This document shows, piece by piece, positions 1-8,328 of a DNA stretch of 64,000 bases. The position numbers and the translations under genes are program-made. The notes below the pieces were generated by a model. It was not told the origin of the DNA and ran no database searches. It saw nothing but the letters and a program-made list of their open reading frames with translations. The stretch is from Verrucomicrobiota bacterium (GTDB lineage: Bacteria; Verrucomicrobiota; Verrucomicrobiia; Limisphaerales; UBA9464): contig VHCX01000008.1 in assembly GCA_016871615.1 (NCBI GenBank), forward strand, positions 1 to 64,000, written 5' to 3'. The stretch's first letter is position 1, and each line of letters opens with the position of its first letter.

Positions 1-2
1 TC

Positions 3-119
3 CGCCGGCATCGAAGCCACTTCGGCCCTCGCCGCACCGACGGCGCCCGACCCATCCGCGGCGTCCCGCTGCCCCACCTCAAAACCCTCCGCGACCTCCG
101 CGTCCGCGCCGTGGGATAG
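3..119 (+). CDS. 3' end of an unidentified gene (partial)
   Basis: An open frame enters from the left edge and ends at a TAG. The visible C-terminus reads PLPHLKTLRDLRVRAVG. Third codon positions are mostly G or C, as in the real genes of this window, which is the main reason to call it coding. Another frame is also open across these bases, and no domain can be recognised. If real, it is one of only two genes here that end in TAG (the other is lpd). Confidence 0.35.
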   Translation, partial: RRHRSHFGPRRTDGARPIRGVPLPHLKTLRDLRVRAVG

Positions 120-345
120 GCCGGCCGGCATGGGGCGAAGCCCGTCCCGGGCCGGTTGCAGCCAAGCGTCTTCCATCACGGGCAACCCACCCCAACGGGC
201 GCCAGCAACGCCATGCCGATCGTCGTGGTCCGACCCGCCTCGCGTGGAGGTTTCGGAAAGGCGGGCGGCAACCCCGGCTGTCTTGCTCCAGAATCACCAA
301 AAATCCCGCCTGATCTGCAGCCTTCTTTCGGCTACCGTCCCGCTC

Positions 346-660
346 ATGGACGATCTTTTCGCCCGTCAACGGGATCTGGTGCGGCGGCACCCCGAAAACG
401 AATTGGCACGCTTCAGTCTGGGCCGGGCCCTCTTCGATGCCGGACACCTCCCGGAGGCCCGCGAGCATCTGGAGGTGGCCCTTCGACGCAAGCCCGACTG
501 GATGCTGGTGCAGATTCTGCTGGGCAAATGCGACTTGGCCGAGGGGGCGGTTGAATCGGCACGCCGCTCGTTCGAAAGGGCACTGCTGTTGGCCCGTGAA
601 CAGCATCACGAGGGCCCGGAGGCTGAATTGCTCGATCTCCTTTCGGGGTTGAATCCCTGA
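346..660 (+). CDS. Small tetratricopeptide-repeat protein
   Basis: A 104-aa protein beginning MDDLFARQRDLVRRHPENEL. It consists of about three TPR-like helical pairs: the segments NELARFSLGRALFDAGHLPE, AREHLEVALRRKPDWMLVQ and ESARRSFERALLLA follow the TPR spacing of small and large residues. It has no signal peptide, so it is probably cytosolic. TPR proteins bind partner proteins; no specific partner is indicated. An upstream in-frame start at 130 would add 72 residues of low-complexity sequence and was not chosen; the ATG at 346 gives a product of typical size for this family. The next gene starts 45 bases downstream on the same strand. Confidence 0.75.
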   Translation: MDDLFARQRDLVRRHPENELARFSLGRALFDAGHLPEAREHLEVALRRKPDWMLVQILLGKCDLAEGAVESARRSFERALLLAREQHHEGPEAELLDLLSGLNP

Positions 661-705
661 GGCGAACCTCTAGCCTGATCGTGTTCCTCCTGATCCTGAG
701 ATATT

Positions 706-1569
706 GTGAGAAAACCGATTTCCTGCACCAACCGGTCCCCGGGGTTCACCCTCATCGAACTCCTGGTGGTGATCGCCATCATCGCCATCCTTGCCGGGAT
801 GCTTCTGCCCGCGCTGTCGCGTGCACGACAGAAGGCGACCGGCATCGCATGCATCAACAACGAGAAGCAGCTGGCCATCGCCTCGATGTTGTACGTCTCG
901 GAGAACCGCGATTTCTTCCCCCCCAACGGTGCGGGTGATCCGACGGTCAACCTCACCAATCCCCCGGCCAATTTCGTGCCCAAATATTGGGTCGAGGGGC
1001 GTGACGGAAACAACCTGGTGGACGCCTCCGCCTCCAGCCTCATCAACCCGAGGGTTTCGCTGCTGGCCCCCTACCTGCCGGCACGTGGCTCCTTCAAGTG
1101 CCCGGGCGACCGGTACTCCGAGCTGGTGGCGGGTCGCCGGCAGACCAATCCCCGGACCTATGGCCAGAATCCCTGGGTGAACTGGGCCGATGACGTGCCC
1201 TACCCCACGAGTTCCCTCGGCGACGACCGGACCTACCGCAATTTCCGCAAGACCTCCGACGTCGTCTCCGGCGCGGATGCCTTCCTCCACGGGGAGATCC
1301 ACCCGAAGGGCATCTGCCGCCCCTTCTTCGGGGTCAACATGGCCACTTCCTCCGGAGGAGCCTACCACGTGCCTGGCAACTACCATGGCCGGAACTCCAA
1401 CTTCTCGTTCGTCGACGGCCACGCGGAGTCCCACCGCTGGGTTAGCGGCCTGTTCAACAATCCGACCGCCAACGTCGACCACCATGGGGTCCATGGGGGC
1501 GGCTACCCCGGCACCGCAAGTCGGCCGGACCTGACCTGGTTGAGCGAGCACACCAGCGTGCGTCGTTGA
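706..1569 (+). CDS. Type II secretion-like pseudopilin with H-X9-DG domain
   Basis: A 287-aa pseudopilin. It has a short charged leader, then G^[19 protein letters not shown], the prepilin peptidase site with Glu at +5 and a hydrophobic helix. The C-terminal region has the spacing [12 protein letters not shown] at about residues 229-240, the H-X9-DG processing-associated box common in Planctomycetes and Verrucomicrobia. Such proteins occur in large paralogous families; their function is mostly unproven and a role in a T2SS/T4P-like assembly is inferred. The start is GTG at 706, which gives the usual short leader. The gene is separated by 5 bases from thiE, so they may be co-transcribed, although the functions are unrelated. 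A paralogue lies at 22286. Confidence 0.9.
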   Translation: MRKPISCTNRSPGFTLIELLVVIAIIAILAGMLLPALSRARQKATGIACINNEKQLAIASMLYVSENRDFFPPNGAGDPTVNLTNPPANFVPKYWVEGRDGNNLVDASASSLINPRVSLLAPYLPARGSFKCPGDRYSELVAGRRQTNPRTYGQNPWVNWADDVPYPTSSLGDDRTYRNFRKTSDVVSGADAFLHGEIHPKGICRPFFGVNMATSSGGAYHVPGNYHGRNSNFSFVDGHAESHRWVSGLFNNPTANVDHHGVHGGGYPGTASRPDLTWLSEHTSVRR

Positions 1570-1574
1570 TCCCG

Positions 1575-2246
1575 ATGGATGGCACCGCACGTCGCGTCCG
1601 CGGGGGGAAGGCCGTGGCCGAGTGGCGGCTCTACACCTTCGTCGACACGGCCTACCTTCGTGGTCGCGATCCGGTCGCCGTCGCGCACGCCTTGTGCGAG
1701 GGCGGATCGGACGCGGTCCAGATCCGCGCCAAGGGCGCGCCGCTCCCGGAGGCGCGGCGCCTGATCGAGGCCGTCCTGCCGGTGCTCGAAGCAGCCGGTG
1801 TCGCCACGGTGGTGAATGACCATCCCGGGCTTGCCGTTTCATGCGGGGCCCCCTGGGTGCATCTCGGCCAGGAGGACTTCTTCGATGCCGGCCACCGTGG
1901 CGTCGACGACCTGCCCTGTCGCAGGGCGGGATGCCAGGTAGGCCTATCGACGCACGCCCCCGACCAGTGCGAGCGGGCCGTCCGGGCCGGTGCCGACTAC
2001 GTCGCGATCGGCCCGGTGTACGCCACCGGCACCAAGCCCTCGGCACGCCCGGTGACCCTCGAGTACGTTCGATGGGCCCGAGCGTCCGTCACGGTGCCTT
2101 GGTTCGCCATCGGGGGCATCAATCTCCGGACGGTCGATGCGGTGGTCGAGGCCGGCGCCCGGTCCATCTGCGTGGTGAGCGCGATCCTCGATTCGCCCGA
2201 CATCGCCGCCGCCTGCCGGGAATTCCGTCGCAGGCTTCCCGACTGA
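1575..2246 (+). CDS. thiE: Thiamine-phosphate synthase
   Basis: ThiE couples HMP-pyrophosphate with thiazole phosphate to give thiamine phosphate in the cytosol. The 223-aa TIM barrel shows the family signposts in order: the GGSDAVQIRAKG strand (in place of the commoner QLREK), VVNDHPGLAVSCGAPWVHLG, the STHAPDQCERAVRAGADYVA segment followed by IGPVYATGTKP, and PWFAIGGINLRTVDAVVEAG with the phosphate-binding glycines. The ATG at 1575 was chosen over the TTG at 1566, which would overlap the pilin stop. No thiG, thiS or thiC lies nearby and no TPP riboswitch is visible, because the upstream bases are coding. Some ThiE-like proteins (TenI) are not synthases, but the substrate-loop motifs favour ThiE. 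Confidence 0.85.
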   Translation: MDGTARRVRGGKAVAEWRLYTFVDTAYLRGRDPVAVAHALCEGGSDAVQIRAKGAPLPEARRLIEAVLPVLEAAGVATVVNDHPGLAVSCGAPWVHLGQEDFFDAGHRGVDDLPCRRAGCQVGLSTHAPDQCERAVRAGADYVAIGPVYATGTKPSARPVTLEYVRWARASVTVPWFAIGGINLRTVDAVVEAGARSICVVSAILDSPDIAAACREFRRRLPD

Positions 2247-2435
2247 CACCGCCAGGTGGTCGCCGCATGCGGCGCGCGGCGCGTCGTCGGGAAGCGGCTG
2301 TGCCCGTCGGGCTGCAGCGGATGGCAAGGCTTCCCGGTGGATCCGTTCCCCGACCGACGGCCGGGTTCGCGGACGGGCGGGTCCGCCATGCCTTTCTGCT
2401 CCCCTCGGGGTCCGCCTTGATCCACCTTCCGGTCC

Positions 2436-3242
2436 ATGAATCTGTTCGATCTTTCCGGCGAGGTGGCGGTCGTGATCGGGGCGACGGGCGCACTGGGTGG
2501 TGCCATGGCGCGAGCCCTCGGGCAGGCGGGTGCCGCCGTGGCCGTTGTCGGCCGCAACGCCGAGCGCGGTGGCGCCTGCGTGCGGTCGCTCGAGGAGCAG
2601 GGGGCCAGGGCGGCATTCTTCGCCGCCGATGCGATGAGCTGCGAGGACCTGCGCCGGGCCGAGTCCGAGGTCACGGCTCGTCTGGGCGTGCCCTCGATCC
2701 TCGTCAATGCCGCCGGGGGCAACGATCCCAAGGCGACCGTCACCGCCGAACTTCCATTCGAGGCCATCGGACTCAAGGCCTGGCGGGGCAACTTCGACCT
2801 CAACCTGGTCGGCGGAGTCCTGCTGCCATGCCAGACCTTCGGGCCCGGGTTCTGTGCGCGCCGCCGCGGGGCCGTGATCAACGTGGCCAGCGTCTCCGCC
2901 CACATCCCGCTCTCGCGGGTGGTCAGCTATTCGGCGGCCAAGGCGGCGGTCCTGAGCCTGACGCAGTTCCTGGCCCGCGAGTGGGCCCCGAGCGGCGTGC
3001 GGGTCAATTCCATCACGCCGGGGTTCTTCCCGGCCGAGCAGAACCGCCGTCTCCTCTTCAACGACGACGGCAGCCCGACGGCCCGTGCCAAGGCCATCCT
3101 CGGCCACACCCCGATGGCCCGGTTCGGGGTCGCCGACGAACTGGCCGGGGCGGCGGTGTTCCTCGCGAGTTCCCGCGCCGCCGGGTTCGTGACCGGCACC
3201 GACGTGCGCGTCGATGGCGGCTTCCTCAGCCAGACCCTGTGA
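2436..3242 (+). CDS. SDR-family oxidoreductase (D-mannonate oxidoreductase-like)
   Basis: A 268-aa classical short-chain dehydrogenase. The Rossmann motif GATGALGG lies near residue 16, NAAGG near 90, the catalytic Ser in INVASVSAHI, and Tyr/Lys in YSAAKAAV. The C-terminal lid has PGFFPAEQNRRLL and the family ends VTGTDVRVDGGF. The FFPAEQNR lid resembles SDR-type D-mannonate/fructuronate reductases, which would place it in hexuronate catabolism; this substrate assignment is inference from one motif. A gap of 189 bases with no recognisable feature separates it from thiE. It overlaps fdhD by four bases (GTGA), so the two are probably translationally coupled. No uxuA is seen in the window. Confidence 0.8.
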   Translation: MNLFDLSGEVAVVIGATGALGGAMARALGQAGAAVAVVGRNAERGGACVRSLEEQGARAAFFAADAMSCEDLRRAESEVTARLGVPSILVNAAGGNDPKATVTAELPFEAIGLKAWRGNFDLNLVGGVLLPCQTFGPGFCARRRGAVINVASVSAHIPLSRVVSYSAAKAAVLSLTQFLAREWAPSGVRVNSITPGFFPAEQNRRLLFNDDGSPTARAKAILGHTPMARFGVADELAGAAVFLASSRAAGFVTGTDVRVDGGFLSQTL

Positions 3243-4099
3243 AGCCCGGGGACCCATCGACGCGGCCGGCGTCGATCCGGCGTTGGAGCCGGGGATCCTG
3301 GGAAGGTCCCGTCGAGGATTCCCTGGCCGCCGAGGAGCCGCTGGAGATCCGGGTCGACACCCGCAGCGTCAGCGTGACGCTCCGGACCCCGGGGCATGAT
3401 GACGAACTGGCGGCGGGCTTCCTGGTGGGCGAGGGGCTCCTGCGCTCTCCGGCGGACCTCCGCGGGATCCGTCCCCATCCGCGCAACCCGTCCGGCAACG
3501 TGGTGGATGTGTTCCTCGCCGACTCGGTGACCTTCGACTTCAACTCGCTGACGCGCCATGTGTTCGCCTCGTCCAGTTGCGGGCTGTGCGGACGTGCCAG
3601 CATCGATGCGCTCCGGCGGCGCTTCCCTCAGGCGACCCTGGAGTTCGAGGTGGATCCCGGGGTGTTGCTGGGGTTGCCGGGCCGGTTGCGCGAGGCGCAG
3701 GCCGGCTTTTCGGCCTCGGGAGGCCTGCACGCGGCGGCGCTCTTCGGGCCGGACGGCCGCCTGTGGGTGGCCCGGGAGGATGTCGGTCGCCACAACGCGG
3801 TCGACAAGGTCGTGGGACGGCGGTTTCTCGACGGCGGGTTTCCCCTCGGGCCGTCGGTGCTGATGGTCAGCGGCCGGGTGTCCTTCGAGATCGTCCAGAA
3901 GGCCCTCGCCGCGGGCATCGCCATGGTGGCGGCGGTGTCGGCCCCCTCGAGCCTGGCCGTCGAGTTCGCGACCGAGTCCGGCCAGACGCTCGTCGGTTTC
4001 CTGCGCGAGGGACGATTCAACGTGTACGCCGGCGCCCGGAGGATCATGGGCGCCCGGGTGGGCCCCGGGACGGATCCCGACCCCGGGATCGTCCAATAA
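3239..4099 (+). CDS. fdhD: Sulfur carrier protein FdhD
   Basis: FdhD moves sulfur from the desulfurase IscS to the molybdenum cofactor of formate dehydrogenase. The 286-aa protein has the diagnostic C114-G-L-C117-G loop carrying the sulfur-shuttling cysteines, the GHDDELAAGFLVGEGLL segment, REDVGRHNAVDKVVG and the C-terminal GFLREGRFNVYAG. The GTG start at 3239 overlaps the SDR stop by four bases; a much longer open frame upstream is only a GC-rich shadow. No formate dehydrogenase or moco gene is in the window, so its client enzyme must be encoded elsewhere. Confidence 0.92.
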   Translation: MKPGDPSTRPASIRRWSRGSWEGPVEDSLAAEEPLEIRVDTRSVSVTLRTPGHDDELAAGFLVGEGLLRSPADLRGIRPHPRNPSGNVVDVFLADSVTFDFNSLTRHVFASSSCGLCGRASIDALRRRFPQATLEFEVDPGVLLGLPGRLREAQAGFSASGGLHAAALFGPDGRLWVAREDVGRHNAVDKVVGRRFLDGGFPLGPSVLMVSGRVSFEIVQKALAAGIAMVAAVSAPSSLAVEFATESGQTLVGFLREGRFNVYAGARRIMGARVGPGTDPDPGIVQ

Positions 4100-4139
4100 A
4101 ACGCTCTTGTCCGGTGGGGCTTTGGGCTAAGATGTCCAC

Positions 4140-4664
4140 ATGCGCAAGCGTCGGGAGGCCCGCGAACGGGCGGTGCAGTTCCTCTTTCAGCACGATTTGA
4201 ATCCGCCGGAGAACCTGGACGCGGCCCTCGACCAGTTCTGGGATTCCCAGAGGATGAGCGACTTCCTGGAGACGCGTGGTCCCACCTGGGGCGAGCGCGT
4301 CGACCTGCCTCCGCCGACCGCCGACGAAAGCGCCACCCGGATCTTCGCCGACCGCCTCGTCAGGGGTGTGCTCGGCAAGCGTGACCAGCTCGATGACATC
4401 ATCCGCAGGCATGCCAAGAACTGGGACCTGCACCGCATGGCCATCGTCGACCGCAACGTCATGCGACTGGCCATCCACGAGATGCTGCACCGCGACGACA
4501 TCCCGCCCGTGGTCAGCATCAACGAGGCGGTCGACGTGGCGAAGAAGTTTTCCACGGCCGACAGCGGCAAGTTCGTCAACGGCATCCTCGACAAGGTCCG
4601 CGCCGAGCTCAACCGCCCGGCCCGCACGGCCAAGGAGTCCCCCGCCGACCAGCGGTCCCCGTGA
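4140..4664 (+). CDS. nusB: Transcription antitermination factor NusB
   Basis: NusB binds the boxA RNA element with NusE (S10) and prevents early termination in rRNA operons. The 174-aa protein starts MRKRREARERAVQFLFQHD, the basic RNA-binding first helix. It ends with the conserved block from NWDLHRMAIVDRNVMRLA through PPVVSINEAVDVAKKFS to KFVNGILDKV. An insert of about 25 residues after the first helix (around DSQRMSDFLETRGPTW) is longer than in E. coli NusB and resembles other Verrucomicrobia/Chlamydiae forms. The stop overlaps the next start (GTGA at 4661), making it the first gene of a nusB-PHP-ftsY-ribD run. Confidence 0.92.
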   Translation: MRKRREARERAVQFLFQHDLNPPENLDAALDQFWDSQRMSDFLETRGPTWGERVDLPPPTADESATRIFADRLVRGVLGKRDQLDDIIRRHAKNWDLHRMAIVDRNVMRLAIHEMLHRDDIPPVVSINEAVDVAKKFSTADSGKFVNGILDKVRAELNRPARTAKESPADQRSP

Positions 4665-5527
4665 AGCACGCCGACCTCCACCTGCACACGCATTTCTCCG
4701 ACGGCACCTTCTCGCCGGAAGAGCTTGCGGCGCATGCCCGCGAGCACGGACTCGACGCGGTGGCCCTCACGGACCACGACAGCGTCGAGGGTTGCGAGCG
4801 CATGGAGCAGGCCTGCCGCCGGGAGGGGCTCGAGTTCATCCCCGGGGCCGAGCTGACCGCCGAGGTCACTGGGCAGGAGGTGCACGTTCTCGGCTATTGG
4901 ATGGACCTGTCCTCGCCGAGGCTCCGCGCCGAGCTCCGCCGATTCCAGGGCGTCCGCCAGCAGCGGGTCTGCGAGATGGTCAGCCGGCTCAACGACAGTG
5001 GGGTTGGACTCAGCGAGTCGCGGGTGCGTTCCCTCGCTCGCTGCGAGGCCCCGGGGCGGCTTCATGTCGCCCGGGCGTTGGTCGAGCAGGGGTTCGCCCG
5101 CGACCACGACCAGGCCTTCGACCGGTTTCTCAAGCGCGGGCGCCCCGGGTTCGTGCCGAAGGCCCGGATGAGCGCCGAGGAGGCCGTGGGCCTGATCCGC
5201 GAGGCTGGCGGGGTGGCCGTGCTGGCGCATCCCGGGCTCTATCGCAACGACAGCCTCATCGGCAGGCTCAAGGATGCCGGCATCGACGGGCTCGAGTGCT
5301 GGCACACGAGGCACTCCGCGGAGGCCAGCGAGGGCTACTCGCGCAAGGCGGCCGAGCTCGACCTCGTCGCCACCGGTGGCAGCGACTGCCACGGAATGGC
5401 CAAGGGCGAACCCCTGATCGGGCGCGTGAAGCTGCCCTACCCGCAGGTGGAGGCCCTCCGGGCGCGGCGCGCCCGGCGCCCCGACGATTCGGGCCCGGCC
5501 TCCGTGACCCGCCCGGCAACGACCTGA
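4661..5527 (+). CDS. PHP-domain phosphoesterase (RNase AM/YciV-like)
   Basis: A 288-aa PHP-domain metal-dependent phosphoesterase. Motif 1 is HADLHLHTHFSDG (metal-binding His-x-His), followed by VALTDHDSVEG, the conserved Glu in IPGAELTAEV, HVLGYWMD, VLAHPGLY and the C-terminal GGSDCHG. This order matches the YciV/TrpH family; the E. coli member is a 5'-3' exonuclease that matures rRNA 5' ends and degrades nucleoside bisphosphates. A role in RNA metabolism fits its coupling to nusB by a GTGA overlap, but that link is inference. The start is GTG. FtsY follows after 3 bases. Confidence 0.85.
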   Translation: MKHADLHLHTHFSDGTFSPEELAAHAREHGLDAVALTDHDSVEGCERMEQACRREGLEFIPGAELTAEVTGQEVHVLGYWMDLSSPRLRAELRRFQGVRQQRVCEMVSRLNDSGVGLSESRVRSLARCEAPGRLHVARALVEQGFARDHDQAFDRFLKRGRPGFVPKARMSAEEAVGLIREAGGVAVLAHPGLYRNDSLIGRLKDAGIDGLECWHTRHSAEASEGYSRKAAELDLVATGGSDCHGMAKGEPLIGRVKLPYPQVEALRARRARRPDDSGPASVTRPATT

Positions 5528-5530
5528 CCC

Positions 5531-6448
5531 ATGGGATTCTTCGACAAGCTCAAATCGGCCTTCACCCGGACGGCCACCTCGCTGGCCCACGAAATCCAGC
5601 GAATCGTCACCCGATCGCCCAAGCTGACCGCCCAGAGCGTCGAGGAACTCGAGGCCGCCCTGCTGGCCGCCGATCTCGGGCTGCCCATGACGCAGCAGAT
5701 CCTCGCGGCAGTCCGCCAGGCCTTCGAGACGCAGGGCAAGTCGGGCCTCGACTTCGTCGACATCGCCATCGCGGAGGTCGAGCGCAGCCTCGGAGGCATG
5801 GATGCCGCCCTCAAGCCACGGCCCGACGGGGTGACCGTAGTGTCGGTGGTGGGGGTCAACGGCACCGGAAAGACCACCACCTGCGCCAAGCTCGCCAAGC
5901 GCATGGACGAGCGGGGTGAGCCGGCCCTGCTGGCGGCCTGCGACACGTTCCGTGCGGCGGCCATCGAGCAATTGCAGCTGTGGGGCGGCCGGCTGGACAT
6001 CCCGGTCATCGCCGGCGCCTACCAGGCCGATCCCGCCGCCGTGGCCCACGATGCCGTCGTGGCCGCGCAGGCACGCGCTGCGCGCTGGCTCTTCATCGAC
6101 ACGGCCGGTCGCCTGCACACCAAGCACAACCTGATGCAGGAGTTGCAGAAGGTGCACCGGGTCGTCGACCGCAAGCTCCCGGGGGCTCCGCACGAGGTGC
6201 TGCTGGTGCTCGACGGTTCCACCGGCATGAATGCGATGGTCCAGGCCCGCGAGTTCCACAAGGCGGTCAAGCTGACGGGCCTGGTCATCACCAAGCTGGA
6301 TGGCACCAGCAAGGGCGGAGCGGTGGTGGCCATCCAGAAGGAACTGGGCATTCCGGTGAAGTTCATCGGCGTCGGGGAGCAGGCCGACGACCTGCAGGCC
6401 TTCGATGCCCGGCAGTTCGCCGAGGCTTTGTTCTCGGCCAAGGGTTGA
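5531..6448 (+). CDS. ftsY: Signal recognition particle receptor FtsY
   Basis: SRP-type GTPase that docks ribosome-nascent-chain complexes at the membrane. The 305-aa protein has the N-domain helices (MGFFDKLKSAFTRT and the following approximately 80 residues) and the G domain with VVGVNGTGKTTTCAKLA (P-loop), ACDTFRAAAIEQL, FIDTAGRLHT and TKLDGTSKGG. It ends with the GVGEQADDLQAFDARQFAEA closing helix. It lacks the long acidic A domain of E. coli FtsY, as in many other bacteria, so membrane binding relies on the amphipathic N-terminus. It lies 3 bases after the PHP gene and 19 before ribD. Confidence 0.95.
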   Translation: MGFFDKLKSAFTRTATSLAHEIQRIVTRSPKLTAQSVEELEAALLAADLGLPMTQQILAAVRQAFETQGKSGLDFVDIAIAEVERSLGGMDAALKPRPDGVTVVSVVGVNGTGKTTTCAKLAKRMDERGEPALLAACDTFRAAAIEQLQLWGGRLDIPVIAGAYQADPAAVAHDAVVAAQARAARWLFIDTAGRLHTKHNLMQELQKVHRVVDRKLPGAPHEVLLVLDGSTGMNAMVQAREFHKAVKLTGLVITKLDGTSKGGAVVAIQKELGIPVKFIGVGEQADDLQAFDARQFAEALFSAKG

Positions 6449-6467
6449 CCCGCGCTCCGGAGACTCC

Positions 6468-7601
6468 ATGACACCCGACGAGCGATTCATGGCGCGGGCC
6501 CTCGCCCTGGCGCGGCGGGCCATTGGGCAAACCTCACCCAATCCGATGGTCGGGGCCGTGCTCGTCCGCGACGGCAAGATCCTCGGCGAGGGCTGGCATC
6601 GACGGGCCGGGGGGCCCCATGCGGAGATCGAGGCGATGGCCGATGCGGCCCGTCGCGGCAATCCGGTCGCGGGCGCGACGATCCATGTCACGCTCGAACC
6701 CTGCTGCACCCACGGGCGCACGCCGCCCTGCACCGAGGCCTTGATCCAGGCCGGAATCTCGAGGGTGGTGGTCGGCGCGGTGGATCCGAATCCGCGGCAT
6801 GCCGGCCATGGTTTGGAGTTGCTGCGTCGGGCGGGGCTGGTGGTGGAGTCCGGGGTGTTGCAATCCCAAGCCGCCCGCCTGAACGAGGCGTTCAACCACT
6901 GGATCGTCCACCGGACGCCGTGGGTCGTCGCCAAGTCGGCCATGACGCTGGATGGCCGGATCGCCACCTCGGGCGGCGAGTCGAAGTGGATCACCGGGCC
7001 GGCCTCGAGGGCCCAGGCGCACCGGCTTCGCCTGCAGGCCGACGCCACCCTGGTCGGCGTGGAGACGGTCCTGGCCGACGATCCCACCCTGACCGTGCGC
7101 CCCCAGCCGGGTTTCCGCCCGCCGGCATGGCATCCGGACAAGCTTCGGATCCTCCTCGATACCCGGGGTCGGACTCCGCTGGATTGTCGTCTGGTGACCG
7201 ACGCATCGCGCCGGAACACCCTCGTGGTGTTGGGCGAATCGGCTCCCGAGGAACGGGTCGCGGCCTTGCAGGAGCGGGTCGGCGTGGTCCGGGCGCCGGA
7301 ATCGGGCGGCCGCATCGACCTGCGTTGGCTCATGGCGGAGCTCGGTGGCCGTGGAATCACGCACCTGCTGGTCGAGGGCGGAGGCACGGTGCTCGCGTGC
7401 TTCTTCGAGGACCATCTGGTGCATCGAACGGCCTTCTTCTACGCGCCGAAGATCCTCGGCGGGGCCGATGCGAGGCGTGCGGTCGCGGGCCCGGGATTCC
7501 GGTCGCTGGCCGAGGCCCCTCGGCTCGTCGACGTGGAGTCCAGGCGCTTCAGCGAGGACCTGTTCATCACGGCGCGCGTGGTTCGGGAGTTGCCGGGCTG
7601 A
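6468..7601 (+). CDS. ribD: Bifunctional riboflavin deaminase/reductase RibD
   Basis: RibD carries out the second and third steps of riboflavin synthesis: pyrimidine deamination then NADPH-dependent reduction of the ribose. The 377-aa protein has the N-terminal cytidine-deaminase-like zinc site (GGPHAEIEAM, then EPCCTHGRTPPC) and a C-terminal reductase domain starting at about residue 145 (VVAKSAMTLDGRIAT, GVETVLADDPTLTVR, HLLVEGGGTVL). The ATG at 6468 fits the family N-terminus DERFMARALALARRAIGQTS. ribE follows 109 bases later. That gap has no FMN-riboswitch consensus that I can see. Confidence 0.95.
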   Translation: MTPDERFMARALALARRAIGQTSPNPMVGAVLVRDGKILGEGWHRRAGGPHAEIEAMADAARRGNPVAGATIHVTLEPCCTHGRTPPCTEALIQAGISRVVVGAVDPNPRHAGHGLELLRRAGLVVESGVLQSQAARLNEAFNHWIVHRTPWVVAKSAMTLDGRIATSGGESKWITGPASRAQAHRLRLQADATLVGVETVLADDPTLTVRPQPGFRPPAWHPDKLRILLDTRGRTPLDCRLVTDASRRNTLVVLGESAPEERVAALQERVGVVRAPESGGRIDLRWLMAELGGRGITHLLVEGGGTVLACFFEDHLVHRTAFFYAPKILGGADARRAVAGPGFRSLAEAPRLVDVESRRFSEDLFITARVVRELPG

Positions 7602-7710
7602 ACCGGGACGGATTCCGTTGGACGACGGGCCCCCGTGCCGCGGACAGTCGTCCGCATCGGAGCATCGAGGGGGTGAACCCGTCGGCACTCGCTCCATCTG
7701 AGGACTCAAG

Positions 7711-8328
7711 ATGTTCACCGGATTGGTCGAAGAGACGGGTGTCGTGAACCGGGTCGAGCCCGGGGAAAACTCCGTGCGCCTGTGGGTCGATGCCCAGGTC
7801 GCGGCCCAGGGAGCCCGCCTGGGAGACAGCATCGCCGTCAACGGGTGCTGCCTGACCGTGGTCGCCAAGCGGGCGTTCCGGCGTGGAGGCAAGACCGGAG
7901 CCCGTCTCGCCTTCGACCTGCTCCAGGAGACCTGGGACCGCACGAACCTGTCGGCGGTGAAGCCCGGCTCGGCGGTCAACCTCGAGCGCTCGCTGGCCGC
8001 CGGGGACCGCCTCGGCGGGCACTTCGTCACCGGGCACATCGATGGAACCGGCAGGATCCGCACCTGGGAACGCCGCGGGCGGGACCACGTCCTCGAGATC
8101 GCGGCGCCCGCGGCCATCTGCCGCTACATCGTCTTCAAGGGATCGGTGGCCGTGGACGGAATCAGCCTCACGGTGGCCGGCGTGTTCCGGGGAGGCTTCC
8201 GCATCTGGATCATCCCGCACACCTTCGAGGTCACGGCCCTGCGGGAGCGCGGCGTCGGCGACGTGGTGAACCTTGAGGCCGACATGCTGGGCAAGTACGT
8301 CGAGCGCTTCGTTCGGGCCCGGCGATGA
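7711..8328 (+). CDS. ribE: Riboflavin synthase alpha chain
   Basis: Catalyses dismutation of two 6,7-dimethyl-8-ribityllumazine molecules into riboflavin and the pyrimidine precursor. The 205-aa protein contains the two homologous lumazine-binding barrels expected: the first starts MFTGLVEETG with GCCLTVV, the second starts near residue 100 with GGHFVTGHIDGTG and GISLTVAG. Full length for the family. The stop overlaps the next gene by ATGA at 8325. ribA/B and ribH are not in the window. Confidence 0.94.
   Translation: MFTGLVEETGVVNRVEPGENSVRLWVDAQVAAQGARLGDSIAVNGCCLTVVAKRAFRRGGKTGARLAFDLLQETWDRTNLSAVKPGSAVNLERSLAAGDRLGGHFVTGHIDGTGRIRTWERRGRDHVLEIAAPAAICRYIVFKGSVAVDGISLTVAGVFRGGFRIWIIPHTFEVTALRERGVGDVVNLEADMLGKYVERFVRARR

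Noticed and set aside
4187-7387. 1066-aa open frame on the minus strand
   Set aside because: It lies opposite nusB, the PHP gene, ftsY and ribD, which are certain. GC-rich DNA lacks stop codons in several frames.
7602-7710. FMN riboswitch before ribE
   Set aside because: I looked for the conserved FMN-element blocks in this gap and did not find them.
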